Assembly: GCA_030637245.1 (NCBI GenBank)
Contig: DAOVVI010000116.1
Location: forward strand, 1 to 5,996
Length of the DNA: 5,996 bases
Direction of reading: 5' to 3'
Source: Cyclobacteriaceae bacterium
Lineage (GTDB): Bacteria > Bacteroidota > Bacteroidia > Cytophagales > Cyclobacteriaceae
The notes under the pieces are model-generated. The model was not told the origin of the DNA and made no database searches. It saw only the letters and a program-made list of their open reading frames with translations. Made by a program: the position numbers and the translations under genes. The first letter of the stretch is position 1, and each line of letters begins with the position of its first letter. Shown piece by piece: positions 1 through 5,996 of the stretch.

Positions 1-446
1 GCGATAATTGCATAATTTACTCCATCTTCCTCTAATACTAATCTTCCCTGAACTATATTACGGTCAATCCTGTGATGATCAATAAAATTTTTCTCAACTC
101 CTTTCATCTTCACCACCATTTCATCATTTTTATATTTAGCATAGGCATTGTCTTCAACTATTTGAGTCACAATTTCTACGCCTTCAATGGATTTGATTCC
201 ATTAAGAAATTCTGAAGACAACTCAAAACTTTTTCCCTTCACGGCTTCAACTTTAAGTTCAGGGTCAAAATTCTTATTTAGCTCTTTGATCAAATCTTCA
301 AGTCCATTAAAAACAGACAAAACAATAACGAGCGCCATTGTGCCCACAGCAACTCCGCTCATCGAAATGATTGATATCAAATTGATGAAATTCTTTTTCT
401 TTTTCGAAAGAAAATATTTGCGTGCTATGAAAAGTGGTAGATTCAA
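1..446 (-). CDS. LolC/LolE-type ABC transporter permease (FtsX family), N-terminal part only
   Basis: Only the first 148 codons are in the window; the gene continues past the left edge. The start is read as TTG at 446-444, because the frame then opens NLPLFIARKYFLSKKKKNF, the usual opening of Bacteroidota LolE-like permeases. No ATG lies between the in-frame rbfA stop and this codon, and AGGA sits a few bases upstream. The next in-frame ATG (codon 29) would fall inside the first membrane helix. A positively charged cytoplasmic N-terminus is followed by a membrane helix at about residues 20-46, containing SGVAVGTMALVIVLSVFNG, a family hallmark. A soluble stretch then begins that fits the MacB/LolE periplasmic domain. 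In characterised relatives such permeases work with a LolD-type ATPase to release lipoproteins from the inner membrane. Family membership is clear. LolE rather than another FtsX-type exporter is an inference, as the C-terminal helices are missing. It lies 15 bases after rbfA, so co-transcription is likely. Confidence 0.85.
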   Translation of the reverse strand, partial: MNLPLFIARKYFLSKKKKNFINLISIISMSGVAVGTMALVIVLSVFNGLEDLIKELNKNFDPELKVEAVKGKSFELSSEFLNGIKSIEGVEIVTQIVEDNAYAKYKNDEMVVKMKGVEKNFIDHHRIDRNIVQGRLVLEEDGVNYAII

Positions 447-461
447 ATGCTTTCCTATTAC

Positions 462-827
462 CTAATTATCTTCTGCCGGAGGTATATGTAAATCCTTAAA
501 AATATCGTCCATTTTTTGTGCATGCTCCGCACCTAAATCCAAATAAAATTTCAAATCAGGTATTCTACGAACTTGTTTTCCAATTTTTTTAGAAAGTGAT
601 CGTTTTATATCACCTTTATGATTATGCACCGTTTCCAGCATTTTTTCCTTTTCTCTATCGAGCACCAGGCTTAAGTAAACATGTGCAATGCTAAAATCCG
701 GACTTACATCCACTTGGGTCACAGAAATAATATTTCCTGAAAAAAAGCTTTTTTGGTCTTTTTGAAATATTTCAGCCAATTCCTTTTGAATGAGCCTTGA
801 AAACTTTAATTGGCGCGTACTCGTCAT
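462..827 (-). CDS. rbfA: 30S ribosome-binding factor RbfA
   Basis: The 121-residue product has the normal RbfA length. It starts with ATG and shows the family pattern: an N-terminal helix with STRQLKFSRLIQKELAEIF (about residues 3-21), a central strand pair ISVTQVDVSPDFSIAHVYLSL (35-54), and the C-terminal KH-like signature KGDIKRSLSKKIGKQVRRIPDLKF (about 71-94). The end, LDLGAEHAQKMDDIFKDL, is also typical. RbfA is a single KH-domain protein that binds the 30S subunit near the 5' end of 16S rRNA and assists late maturation; in E. coli it is needed for growth in the cold. The gene stands first in a minus-strand pair with the LolE-like permease and is divergent from the membrane-protein gene at 919. 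Its stop codon and the permease TTG start are in the same frame, with five sense codons between them. Confidence 0.96.
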   Translation of the reverse strand: MTSTRQLKFSRLIQKELAEIFQKDQKSFFSGNIISVTQVDVSPDFSIAHVYLSLVLDREKEKMLETVHNHKGDIKRSLSKKIGKQVRRIPDLKFYLDLGAEHAQKMDDIFKDLHIPPAEDN

Positions 828-907
828 AATTTCAAAATATTTATTGCTTACTTTTTTTAGTTAGTAAACGAGTATTTCTATATTGTCGCATATTACCTAA
901 TAATGAA

Positions 908-915
908 CAAATATA
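908..915 (-). promoter_or_regulatory. Possible -7 element for rbfA
   Basis: Read on the minus strand this is TATATTTG, an exact match to the Bacteroidota -7 consensus TAnnTTTG. It would give an rbfA leader of roughly 75 bases. No TTG is seen at the expected -33 distance, and an 8-base AT-rich match is easily found by chance in this base composition, so support is weak. It ends just before the TTG start at 919, so the two divergent transcription units would be packed tightly. I found no matching element on the plus strand for the gene at 919. Confidence 0.25.
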
Positions 916-918
916 CTA

Positions 919-2340
919 TTGCTAAACTATTTTAGAATAAATGATCCATACCGATTAATTATCATTTTTATTATTTTAATTCTATTCAGGTCACCTTATT
1001 TTATTTCTTCGAGCTGGCACACTATACCTGAATTGAGTTGGATGATTGTCGGAGAGCGCATGAATGAAGGCGCCTTGCTGTATGTTGGGATTTGGGATGA
1101 TATTGGCCCATTGGCGGCATGGGTATATCGTTCTCTCGATTTTTTATTTGGACGTTCTCAACTCGTATTTCAGATCTGTGGATTATTATTATTCTTTTTC
1201 CAGATTTCTTATATGAATTATATTTCATTGAAACATAAAATGTACAATGAAAACAATTATTTACCAGCACTTTTTTACGGTATTCTTGGCCTGACATTTT
1301 TTAACATTATAACACTTTCTCCTCATCAATTGGGATTGACATTTGTGTTACTTTCTATGAATAGCCTTTTTATTCATATAGAAACAAGAAACAAAACTGA
1401 TGGAAATCTGCTAAATATTGGACTTTATATAGGTATAGCTTCCTTATTTTTTCTCCCTTATTTTATAATGATCTTTGTACATATCGTAGGATTAGTGATT
1501 TTTACTAATACGATAAGAAGAAGGTATTTATTGTTGATTTATGGAGTTGGAATCCCGCTCATTACTTGCTGGTTGATTTATGTTTGGCTTGGGAAAACAT
1601 ATGAATTATTTGGCAATTATTTTCATTCAATATTCAGTTTTGAAACCGAACAATTTTTAACTTACAAATCTATCTTCATTTTATTAGGCACAACAATCTT
1701 TTTATTTACCCTTTCAGCTTTAAAGATTCTATCAGGTTTTGGATTTACTGTATTTCAGGCAAGGGTCCAAAAAGTTATGTTTTTTGCTGCAATGGTCACT
1801 TTATTTATTTATGTATTTTACTCTGATAAGGATGGATACAGTTTCATCATGTTTTTTCCATGGGTAGCATTTTTTCTGAGCCATTTTTTTCTATCTATAA
1901 AAAATAAGTTTAGAAGAGAGCTTAGCTTTTTAATCTATTTTCTTTCAATTGTTGTTTTGTATTTTGGAATTACTTTCCAGTCATTAAATCTCCATAAGTT
2001 TATAAATCTTGATCCATTAATTATTAATACAAAATCCGAAAACGAAGCATATATAGATAAAAAAATTTTAGTGCTTGGCCCTGACATCAAACCATATTAC
2101 AACAGTAAACAAGCGACACCTTACTTCAATTGGAATCTATCAAAAGGTCAACTTGAACACTTGAAGTATTATGACAATTTAGAAGCTGTTGATAAAAATA
2201 TCAGAAGCGATATGCCTGATTTCATTGTCGATCAAATTGGCCTAGCTCCGGAATTATTTGATCATATCCCTTTGTTGGGTGCGGAATATAAACAAACCAG
2301 AAATATTGGTATTTATAAAAGAATAAAGCCTAACAACTAA
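919..2340 (+). CDS. Polytopic inner-membrane protein, GT-C glycosyltransferase-like
   Basis: The 473-residue protein has about ten or eleven hydrophobic segments (near 11-30, 62-78, 82-101, 115-133, 135-153, 165-192, 203-223, 250-272, 285-301, 307-325, 335-353). A soluble C-terminal tail of about 100 residues (375-473) follows. The first presumed periplasmic loop reads ELSWMIVGERMNEG, then LLYVGIWDDIGPLAAWVY and LFGRS. This resembles the loop of GT-C lipid-linked-sugar transferases (PMT/ArnT/GT39-like), which carry acidic residues, a G..xY segment, a W-D/E-x-x-x-PL motif and then lfG.s. Glu38, Asp60 and Asp61 are the candidate acidic residues. The start is TTG: an in-frame stop lies at 904-906, and the first internal ATG (codon 42) would remove the first helix and half the loop. 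Function is inferred from fold-level resemblance; substrate and activity are unknown. It could instead be a related Bacteroidota membrane family without transferase activity. It overlaps the end of rpiB by 11 bases, tail to tail. Confidence 0.85.
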   Translation: MLNYFRINDPYRLIIIFIILILFRSPYFISSSWHTIPELSWMIVGERMNEGALLYVGIWDDIGPLAAWVYRSLDFLFGRSQLVFQICGLLLFFFQISYMNYISLKHKMYNENNYLPALFYGILGLTFFNIITLSPHQLGLTFVLLSMNSLFIHIETRNKTDGNLLNIGLYIGIASLFFLPYFIMIFVHIVGLVIFTNTIRRRYLLLIYGVGIPLITCWLIYVWLGKTYELFGNYFHSIFSFETEQFLTYKSIFILLGTTIFLFTLSALKILSGFGFTVFQARVQKVMFFAAMVTLFIYVFYSDKDGYSFIMFFPWVAFFLSHFFLSIKNKFRRELSFLIYFLSIVVLYFGITFQSLNLHKFINLDPLIINTKSENEAYIDKKILVLGPDIKPYYNSKQATPYFNWNLSKGQLEHLKYYDNLEAVDKNIRSDMPDFIVDQIGLAPELFDHIPLLGAEYKQTRNIGIYKRIKPNN

Positions 2341-2767
2341 TCTTGTTGATTCTTCTGCTGTGTCTTCCCCCTTCAAAATTGGTATTAAAAAAAGTATCCA
2401 GAATTTCTTTTGCTTCTTCAAATGTTATAAATCTTCCTGGAAGGGAAATGATGTTCGCGTTATTATGCGTTTTTGCCAGCTTGCTGATTTCTTTATTCCA
2501 GCACAGCGCAGATCGAATCCCCTGATGTTTATTAGCGGTCATATCCACGCCAATTCCCGTTCCACAAATCAATATGCCCAGGTCATAATTTCCCTTTTCC
2601 ACCTCTCCTGCTACGGCATGTGCAAAATCAGGATAGTCAACACTTTCTTCTGAATTCGTTCCTAAATCTTTAAGAACCTCAACCTGCGGGTCTAACCATT
2701 CTTTAACAAGGCTTTTAAGCTCAAACCCGGCATGATCTGATCCTATGGCTATTTGTAGATTTTTCAT
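2330..2767 (-). CDS. rpiB: Ribose-5-phosphate isomerase B
   Basis: The product is 145 residues, normal for RpiB of the RpiB/LacAB family. It interconverts ribulose 5-phosphate and ribose 5-phosphate in the cytoplasmic non-oxidative pentose phosphate pathway. The recognised motifs are intact: GSDHAG at 9-14 (Asp11, His12), VDYPDFA at 43-49, ICGTGIG at 67-73 with the catalytic Cys68 and Thr70, TANK at 77-80, THNNAN at 100-105 with His101, PGR at 110-112, and the C-terminal EGGRHSRR at 132-139. The CGTG and His101 pattern matches E. coli-type RpiB, with no active-site residue missing. The ATG begins one base after the tatC stop, which suggests translational coupling and a shared mRNA with glyA and tatC. 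Its last 11 bases overlap the convergent gene ending at 2340, so no terminator fits between them. Related sugar isomerases such as LacA/LacB are possible but less likely. Confidence 0.96.
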   Translation of the reverse strand: MKNLQIAIGSDHAGFELKSLVKEWLDPQVEVLKDLGTNSEESVDYPDFAHAVAGEVEKGNYDLGILICGTGIGVDMTANKHQGIRSALCWNKEISKLAKTHNNANIISLPGRFITFEEAKEILDTFFNTNFEGGRHSRRINKISC

Positions 2768-2768
2768 T

Positions 2769-3623
2769 CTAGTTAGATTCTTCTTCCAATAGTAATTTTT
2801 CTTCTTCTTTTTTAATTGTATTAGCTATCATAATACTTATCTCGTAAAGGAAAAGTAATGGGAAGCACATCAAAACCTGACTAATTACATCAGGCGGTGT
2901 GATAAGAGCTGATAATACAAGAATTATAACAATTGCATGTTTTCGGTATGTTCTCAAAAAATCGGGGGTAATGATCCCTGCTTTGGTAAGGAAATAAACC
3001 ACAACAGGTAACTGAAACATTATTCCACAAGCCAGAACAATCATCATAACAGTGCCAACATAACTCGTTAGATCAATTTCATTCAATATGCTATCATCCA
3101 GTTTGAAATTGGTAAGGAAATTAATCGAGATTGGCGCTACGACATAATATCCAAACATAATTCCGGTAAGGAATAATAAGGTCACAAAAAAAACTGCACC
3201 CCGGCTTAATTGCTTTTCATTTTTATAAAGACCCGGCCTTATAAACCTCCAAAACTCCCAAAATGCATATGGAAATGCTACAATCAATCCTATCACAAAA
3301 CTTGAAGTTAAGGCCATTGTAAATTGTGCCGTCATTCTCCTGTTTTGGATGATAAAAGGTAATTCGTCTATGCAGAAAAATTCAGCTCCAGTCAGACTGC
3401 CCAAACGGCAAAACATTTCGTAAGTCCAGAAGTCTGATCGTGATGGTGCAAGAATGATGTAGTGCCAAATTGGCTCTCTAAATATAAAGGCGGCTATTGC
3501 AATGATTGCGATTGAACCCAAAGATCGTATAATATGCCATCTCAGTTCTTCGAGATGTTCCAGGAATGACATTTCCTTTTCACTTTTGGGTTGCAACTCT
3601 TCGTTTTTCTCGTTTTCCTCCAC
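2769..3623 (-). CDS. tatC: Sec-independent (twin-arginine) protein translocase subunit TatC
   Basis: TatC is the membrane receptor that recognises twin-arginine signal peptides and, with TatA-type subunits, exports folded proteins. Visible family features are MSFLEHLEELRWHI at 18-31 (cytoplasmic N-terminal signature), six hydrophobic segments (about 32-48, 101-122, 142-164, 188-210, 228-241, 246-268), FWRFIRPGLYKNEK at 124-137 (first cytoplasmic loop, the E. coli LYKHERR site), and ITPPDVISQ at 241-249 with the conserved PPD. The first periplasmic loop (about 49-100) is longer than in E. coli and contains Cys72 and Cys84; a long loop here is usual in Bacteroidota. The annotated start is GTG at 3623, 7 bases after the glyA stop. 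ATG at codon 18 is a possible alternative but sits directly at the signature. At 284 residues it is slightly long for the family, with an acidic, lysine-rich tail. No tatA or tatB is in the window. Confidence 0.97.
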   Translation of the reverse strand: MEENEKNEELQPKSEKEMSFLEHLEELRWHIIRSLGSIAIIAIAAFIFREPIWHYIILAPSRSDFWTYEMFCRLGSLTGAEFFCIDELPFIIQNRRMTAQFTMALTSSFVIGLIVAFPYAFWEFWRFIRPGLYKNEKQLSRGAVFFVTLLFLTGIMFGYYVVAPISINFLTNFKLDDSILNEIDLTSYVGTVMMIVLACGIMFQLPVVVYFLTKAGIITPDFLRTYRKHAIVIILVLSALITPPDVISQVLMCFPLLFLYEISIMIANTIKKEEEKLLLEEESN

Positions 3624-3630
3624 TATTCAA

Positions 3631-4911
3631 TTATTTATAAAGTGGGAAGTCTTTCATCCATGAATTTACTCCATCTTTGATCTCCCTGATTTTACTTTCG
3701 TTGTCCTTGTTCATTAATACATCATCGATCAAATCGACTACCTTTTCCATTTCAGCTTCCTTCATGCCTCTCGTTGTGATAGCTGCAGTACCCAGCCTTA
3801 TACCAGAGGCAACAAACGGAGATCTTGTATCAAAAGGCACCATATTTTTATTAATGGTGATATCGGCTTTTATCAAAACATTTTCTGCATCTCTTCCGGT
3901 AATTTCACCTTTCGATCTCAGATCGATTAACATCAAATGATTATCAGTTCCGCCTGAAATCACATGATATCCTTTGTCAATAAATCTATTTGCCATCACG
4001 GCAGCATTCCTTTTCACTTGTAGTATATAATCCATGTAATCATTGGAAAGCGCTTCACTAAATGCAATTGCCTTCGCAGCAATTACATGTTCGAGCGGAC
4101 CTCCCTGGGTTCCCGGAAAAACTCCAGAATCCAAAAGCGAAGACATTTTTCTTACCACTCCCTTAGGAGTTTTTAATCCAAATGGATTATCGAAATCCTC
4201 CCTCAACATAATCATACCACCCCTGGGACCTCTGAGTGTTTTATGAGTGGTGGTTGTCACAATATGGCAAAAATCCAATGGATCATCCATAAGGCCTCTT
4301 GCGATGAGGCCGGCAGGATGAGCAATGTCAGCTAATAGCAATGCGCCTACTTCATCTGCTATTGCTCTCAACCTTTTATAATTCCATTCCCTACTATAAG
4401 CGGAAGCGCCGCAAATGATTAGTTTTGGCTGTTCTTTCTTGGCTATTTCCAATACATGGTCATAATTGATCATTCCGGTTTCCTTTTCAACACCATAAAA
4501 AGATGGCTGATAAAGTTTACCTGAAAAATTCACGGAAGATCCATGCGTAAGATGGCCGCCGTGAGAAAGATCAAACCCTAAAATTTTATCACCTGCGTTG
4601 AGTACGGCAAGCATTACTGCTGCATTTGCCTGTGCTCCCGAGTGAGGCTGAACATTCACCCATTCAGCTCCAAACAATTCTTTGGCCCTGTCTCTGGCAA
4701 TATTCTCTATTTCATCTACAACTTCACATCCGCCATAATATCTTTTTCCCGGGAGGCCCTCCGCGTATTTATTCGTTAAAACTGTTCCCATTGCCTCAAT
4801 TACCTGCTTTGAAGCAAAATTTTCAGAAGCAATAAGTTCCAAGCCGTCTTCCTGACGATCCAGCTCTTTTTGTATTAAATCAAATACGATTTGATCTCTA
4901 AGCATGATCAT
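3631..4911 (-). CDS. glyA: Serine hydroxymethyltransferase
   Basis: This cytoplasmic PLP enzyme converts serine and tetrahydrofolate to glycine and 5,10-methylene-tetrahydrofolate, the main entry of one-carbon units. The 426-residue length is normal. Motifs in order: LIASENFAS at 26-34, [16 protein letters not shown] at 46-61, [13 protein letters not shown] at 84-96, [10 protein letters not shown] at 115-124, [13 protein letters not shown] at 192-204 (Asp195 and His198 at the cofactor), [14 protein letters not shown] at 219-232 with the Schiff-base Lys224, [12 protein letters not shown] at 264-275, and [14 protein letters not shown] at 369-382. Between the lysine motif and VFPGTQGG it carries an extra segment (about 238-262, [13 protein letters not shown] and following) that E. 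coli GlyA lacks and that I recognise from Bacteroidota homologues. The true start may be the ATG at codon 3 (4905), since many relatives begin at that point. It is the first gene of the glyA-tatC-rpiB cluster. Confidence 0.98.
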   Translation of the reverse strand: MIMLRDQIVFDLIQKELDRQEDGLELIASENFASKQVIEAMGTVLTNKYAEGLPGKRYYGGCEVVDEIENIARDRAKELFGAEWVNVQPHSGAQANAAVMLAVLNAGDKILGFDLSHGGHLTHGSSVNFSGKLYQPSFYGVEKETGMINYDHVLEIAKKEQPKLIICGASAYSREWNYKRLRAIADEVGALLLADIAHPAGLIARGLMDDPLDFCHIVTTTTHKTLRGPRGGMIMLREDFDNPFGLKTPKGVVRKMSSLLDSGVFPGTQGGPLEHVIAAKAIAFSEALSNDYMDYILQVKRNAAVMANRFIDKGYHVISGGTDNHLMLIDLRSKGEITGRDAENVLIKADITINKNMVPFDTRSPFVASGIRLGTAAITTRGMKEAEMEKVVDLIDDVLMNKDNESKIREIKDGVNSWMKDFPLYK

Positions 4912-4928
4912 GTTTTAAAAATGAAGGG

Positions 4929-4959
4929 CAAAAATAACTTAAGCATCATAATTTCACAA
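4929..4959 (-). promoter_or_regulatory. Candidate Bacteroidota-type promoter for glyA-tatC-rpiB
   Basis: On the minus strand, positions 4936-4929 read TATTTTTG, an exact match to the -7 consensus TAnnTTTG. Positions 4959-4957 read TTG, 20 bases upstream, within the spacing used for the -33 element in this phylum. The predicted transcript would begin only about 10-20 bases before the glyA start, which fits better if glyA begins at its third codon (4905). AT-richness makes chance matches common, so this is a candidate only. Confidence 0.45.
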
Positions 4960-5007
4960 TTAAATTCAAAAATGAGTGTATAATAATCTACTTCAATCAA
5001 CAATAAC

Positions 5008-5015
5008 TATCTTTG
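5008..5015 (+). promoter_or_regulatory. Candidate -7 element for the DUF2807 lipoprotein gene
   Basis: The sequence TATCTTTG matches TAnnTTTG exactly and lies 25 bases before the ATG at 5041, leaving a leader of about 20 bases. No clear TTG is found 17-23 bases upstream, so the -33 half is missing or weak. A TATAAT at 4979-4984 looks like a sigma70 -10 box but is not the usual element in this phylum. Confidence 0.35.
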
Positions 5016-5040
5016 ATGTAAAATGATACCCAACTGATCC

Positions 5041-5781
5041 ATGAGAAACGCAAATATTGTTTTCGCACTTATCTACATCCTAACGCTTTTCTTTCAAAGC
5101 TGCAGTCTCAATATAAAAAGAGGAAATGGCAACATAGAAATTTATGAAATTGAAATTAAAAACTTCAATAAAATAAATATTGGCGGCAACTATGATGTCT
5201 CCTTAATAAAGAGCGATGACACTAAAGTCATTATTGAAACCGATGAGAATTTACTTCCTTATATAAATACTGAGCTCTTTGAACAATCACTTAATATCAA
5301 CAATGTTCATAATTTAAAAAGTTCAGATGGGATAAAGATCGAGATATATTATAAAGAACTTAATAAAATTTATTCCACCGGTGCATCCAACATGGAACAT
5401 AAAGGGATTTTGGTGACTGAAGAACTTGTTATTAATCTCTCAGGGATTGGAGCAATTGATCTGGAGATTCAGACTACCAAAGTCCAGGTAAATCTTACGG
5501 GGGCAGGTGTGGTAACATTATCCGGAGATACTAATTTTCAAGAGACTCACATCAGTGGGGCAGGAGGATTAAGGGCTTTCGACTTAAAAAGCAAAGGATG
5601 TAGTATCAATTTAAGTGGACTGGGAGGCGCTGAAGTAATGGCTACAGAAAAGCTTGAAGCTACCATAACAGGAGTTGGTGGGATAATTTATGCAGGAAAT
5701 CCGAAAGTGATCGAAAGGCAGGTCACCGGATTTGGGAAAATTAAGAGGGCAGAAGAATACGTAAATGAGGAAAATATTTAA
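5041..5781 (+). CDS. DUF2807 (head GIN domain) lipoprotein, predicted beta-helix, putative adhesin-like
   Basis: The 246-residue product opens with a basic N-terminus and a hydrophobic stretch (6-18) ending in FFQSC, a plausible though not ideal lipobox with Cys21 as the lipidated residue. KRGNGNIEIYEIEIKNFNKI (26-45), then INIGGNYDVSLIKSDD and ETDENLLPYINTELF, is the characteristic start of DUF2807 proteins, which databases often label putative auto-transporter adhesin. From residue 112 a glycine ladder repeats about every 19 residues: STGAS, LSGIG, LTGAG, ISGAG, LSGLG, ITGVG, VTGFG. This is consistent with stacked beta-helix coils. The mature N-terminus after Cys21 is SLNIKR, without the acidic run associated with surface lipoprotein export signals in some Bacteroidota, so outer-membrane periplasmic-face or surface location is open. 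No enzyme residues are recognisable and the function is unknown; adhesin is only the family label. It is transcribed alone, divergent from glyA. Confidence 0.88.
   Translation: MRNANIVFALIYILTLFFQSCSLNIKRGNGNIEIYEIEIKNFNKINIGGNYDVSLIKSDDTKVIIETDENLLPYINTELFEQSLNINNVHNLKSSDGIKIEIYYKELNKIYSTGASNMEHKGILVTEELVINLSGIGAIDLEIQTTKVQVNLTGAGVVTLSGDTNFQETHISGAGGLRAFDLKSKGCSINLSGLGGAEVMATEKLEATITGVGGIIYAGNPKVIERQVTGFGKIKRAEEYVNEENI
5437..5742 (+). repeat. Protein-level glycine-ladder repeats within the DUF2807 gene
   Basis: Six copies of a [LIV]-[ST]-G-x-G core begin at residues 133, 152, 171, 191, 209 and 228, with spacings of 19, 19, 20, 18 and 19 residues. A less perfect copy (STGAS) lies at 112-116. 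The DNA copies have diverged, so this is an old structural repeat rather than a recent tandem duplication. The regular spacing suggests one helical turn per repeat. Confidence 0.7.
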
Positions 5782-5996
5782 AGTGTTTGGTTTTTGATTG
5801 TTCATAATCGGTTGACCATATACATTGAATTTTTACATCTAATCAGAGATCAGTTTTAGATATTGGATAATGCAGATTATTTTTTACGAAGACCCATACT
5901 TAGATAATACGAAACATTGATTACCAGTACAGTAACTTTCGGAAACGGCGGAATCATCAATTCTCTGACTGATGTAGGCGGATGGCATGTTTTAAA
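5782..5996. other. Non-annotated right end, with a short frame open to the edge
   Basis: No complete gene, RNA or clear terminator is seen here. On the minus strand a frame is open from the right edge to a TAA at 5879-5877 (39 residues, including PPTSVRELMIPPFPK and ending GLRKK). On the plus strand an overlapping frame is open from after the TAA at 5905-5907 to the edge (reading TVTFGNGGIINSLTDVGGW) but has no ATG. Either could be the edge of a real gene beyond the window or neither. A weak inverted pair, ATCTAA/TTAGAT (about 5837-5860), is too short and lacks a T-run to be called a terminator. Confidence 0.4.

Noticed and set aside
187..465. Plus-strand open frame of 92 codons
   Set aside because: It is antisense to the LolE-like permease, which has clear family sequence on the minus strand; the plus translation is low-complexity and unrecognisable.
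846..869. GCTTAC/GTAAAC inverted pair with a T7 tract, considered as a terminator or an rbfA leader hairpin
   Set aside because: The stem is only six pairs with a G-U wobble (minus-strand RNA) and a 12-base loop rich in A; this is expected by chance in such AT-rich DNA and no T-run follows the stem.
1022..1297. Minus-strand open frame of 91 codons
   Set aside because: It lies entirely antisense inside the membrane-protein gene and has no recognisable domain or credible translation context.
2343..2653. Two plus-strand open frames antisense to rpiB
   Set aside because: rpiB has all its catalytic motifs on the minus strand; these are frame shadows.
3677..4835. Three plus-strand open frames antisense to glyA
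   Set aside because: glyA is intact and strongly conserved; the antisense frames are by-products of its codon pattern.
5611..5805. Minus-strand open frame antisense to the 3' end of the DUF2807 gene
   Set aside because: It runs against the glycine-ladder repeats of a clear family protein and has no recognisable content.
5870..5920. Short plus-strand ORF (ATG, 16 codons, stop)
   Set aside because: Too short, with no homology I can recognise and no promoter or ribosome-binding evidence.
1..5996. Search for CRISPR arrays, tRNA or rRNA genes, insertion-sequence ends, phage or defence genes
   Set aside because: No direct repeats with spacers, cloverleaf sequence, transposase-like protein with terminal inverted repeats, or defence-type domain was seen; the window looks like ordinary core chromosome.

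Overview
The window is an AT-rich piece of chromosome from a member of the Bacteroidota, probably of the Cytophagales type. Four things point there: a DUF2807 (head GIN) lipoprotein; a TatC with a long first periplasmic loop; a GlyA with the Bacteroidota-style insertion before the VFPGTQGGP segment; and promoter-like TAnnTTTG elements in place of sigma70 boxes. The assignment rests on sequence recognition, not on a search.

Layout. Positions 1-827 hold two genes on the minus strand. rbfA comes first, followed 15 bases later by the 5' part of a LolC/LolE-type ABC permease that runs off the left edge. A 91-base AT-rich gap separates rbfA from a divergent plus-strand gene (919-2340). That gene encodes a many-spanning membrane protein with a first-loop motif resembling GT-C glycosyltransferases. 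It converges on, and overlaps by 11 bases, the end of a compact minus-strand cluster glyA-tatC-rpiB (4911 down to 2330), whose intergenic gaps are 7 bases and 1 base. A 129-base divergent intergenic region (4912-5040) carries candidate promoters for glyA and for a plus-strand DUF2807 surface lipoprotein gene (5041-5781). The last 215 bases hold no gene I can support, only a short frame open to the right edge.

How the genes relate. This is mainly housekeeping content: serine/glycine and one-carbon metabolism (GlyA), the pentose phosphate pathway (RpiB), twin-arginine export (TatC), 30S ribosome maturation (RbfA) and lipoprotein trafficking (the permease). The close spacing of glyA, tatC and rpiB suggests co-transcription rather than one shared pathway. 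The less characterised genes are the GT-C-like membrane protein and the DUF2807 lipoprotein. I found no RNA genes, CRISPR arrays, insertion sequences or phage genes, and no sign of a multi-gene novel system. Three annotated genes appear to use non-ATG starts: TTG for the permease, TTG for the GT-C-like protein and GTG for tatC.
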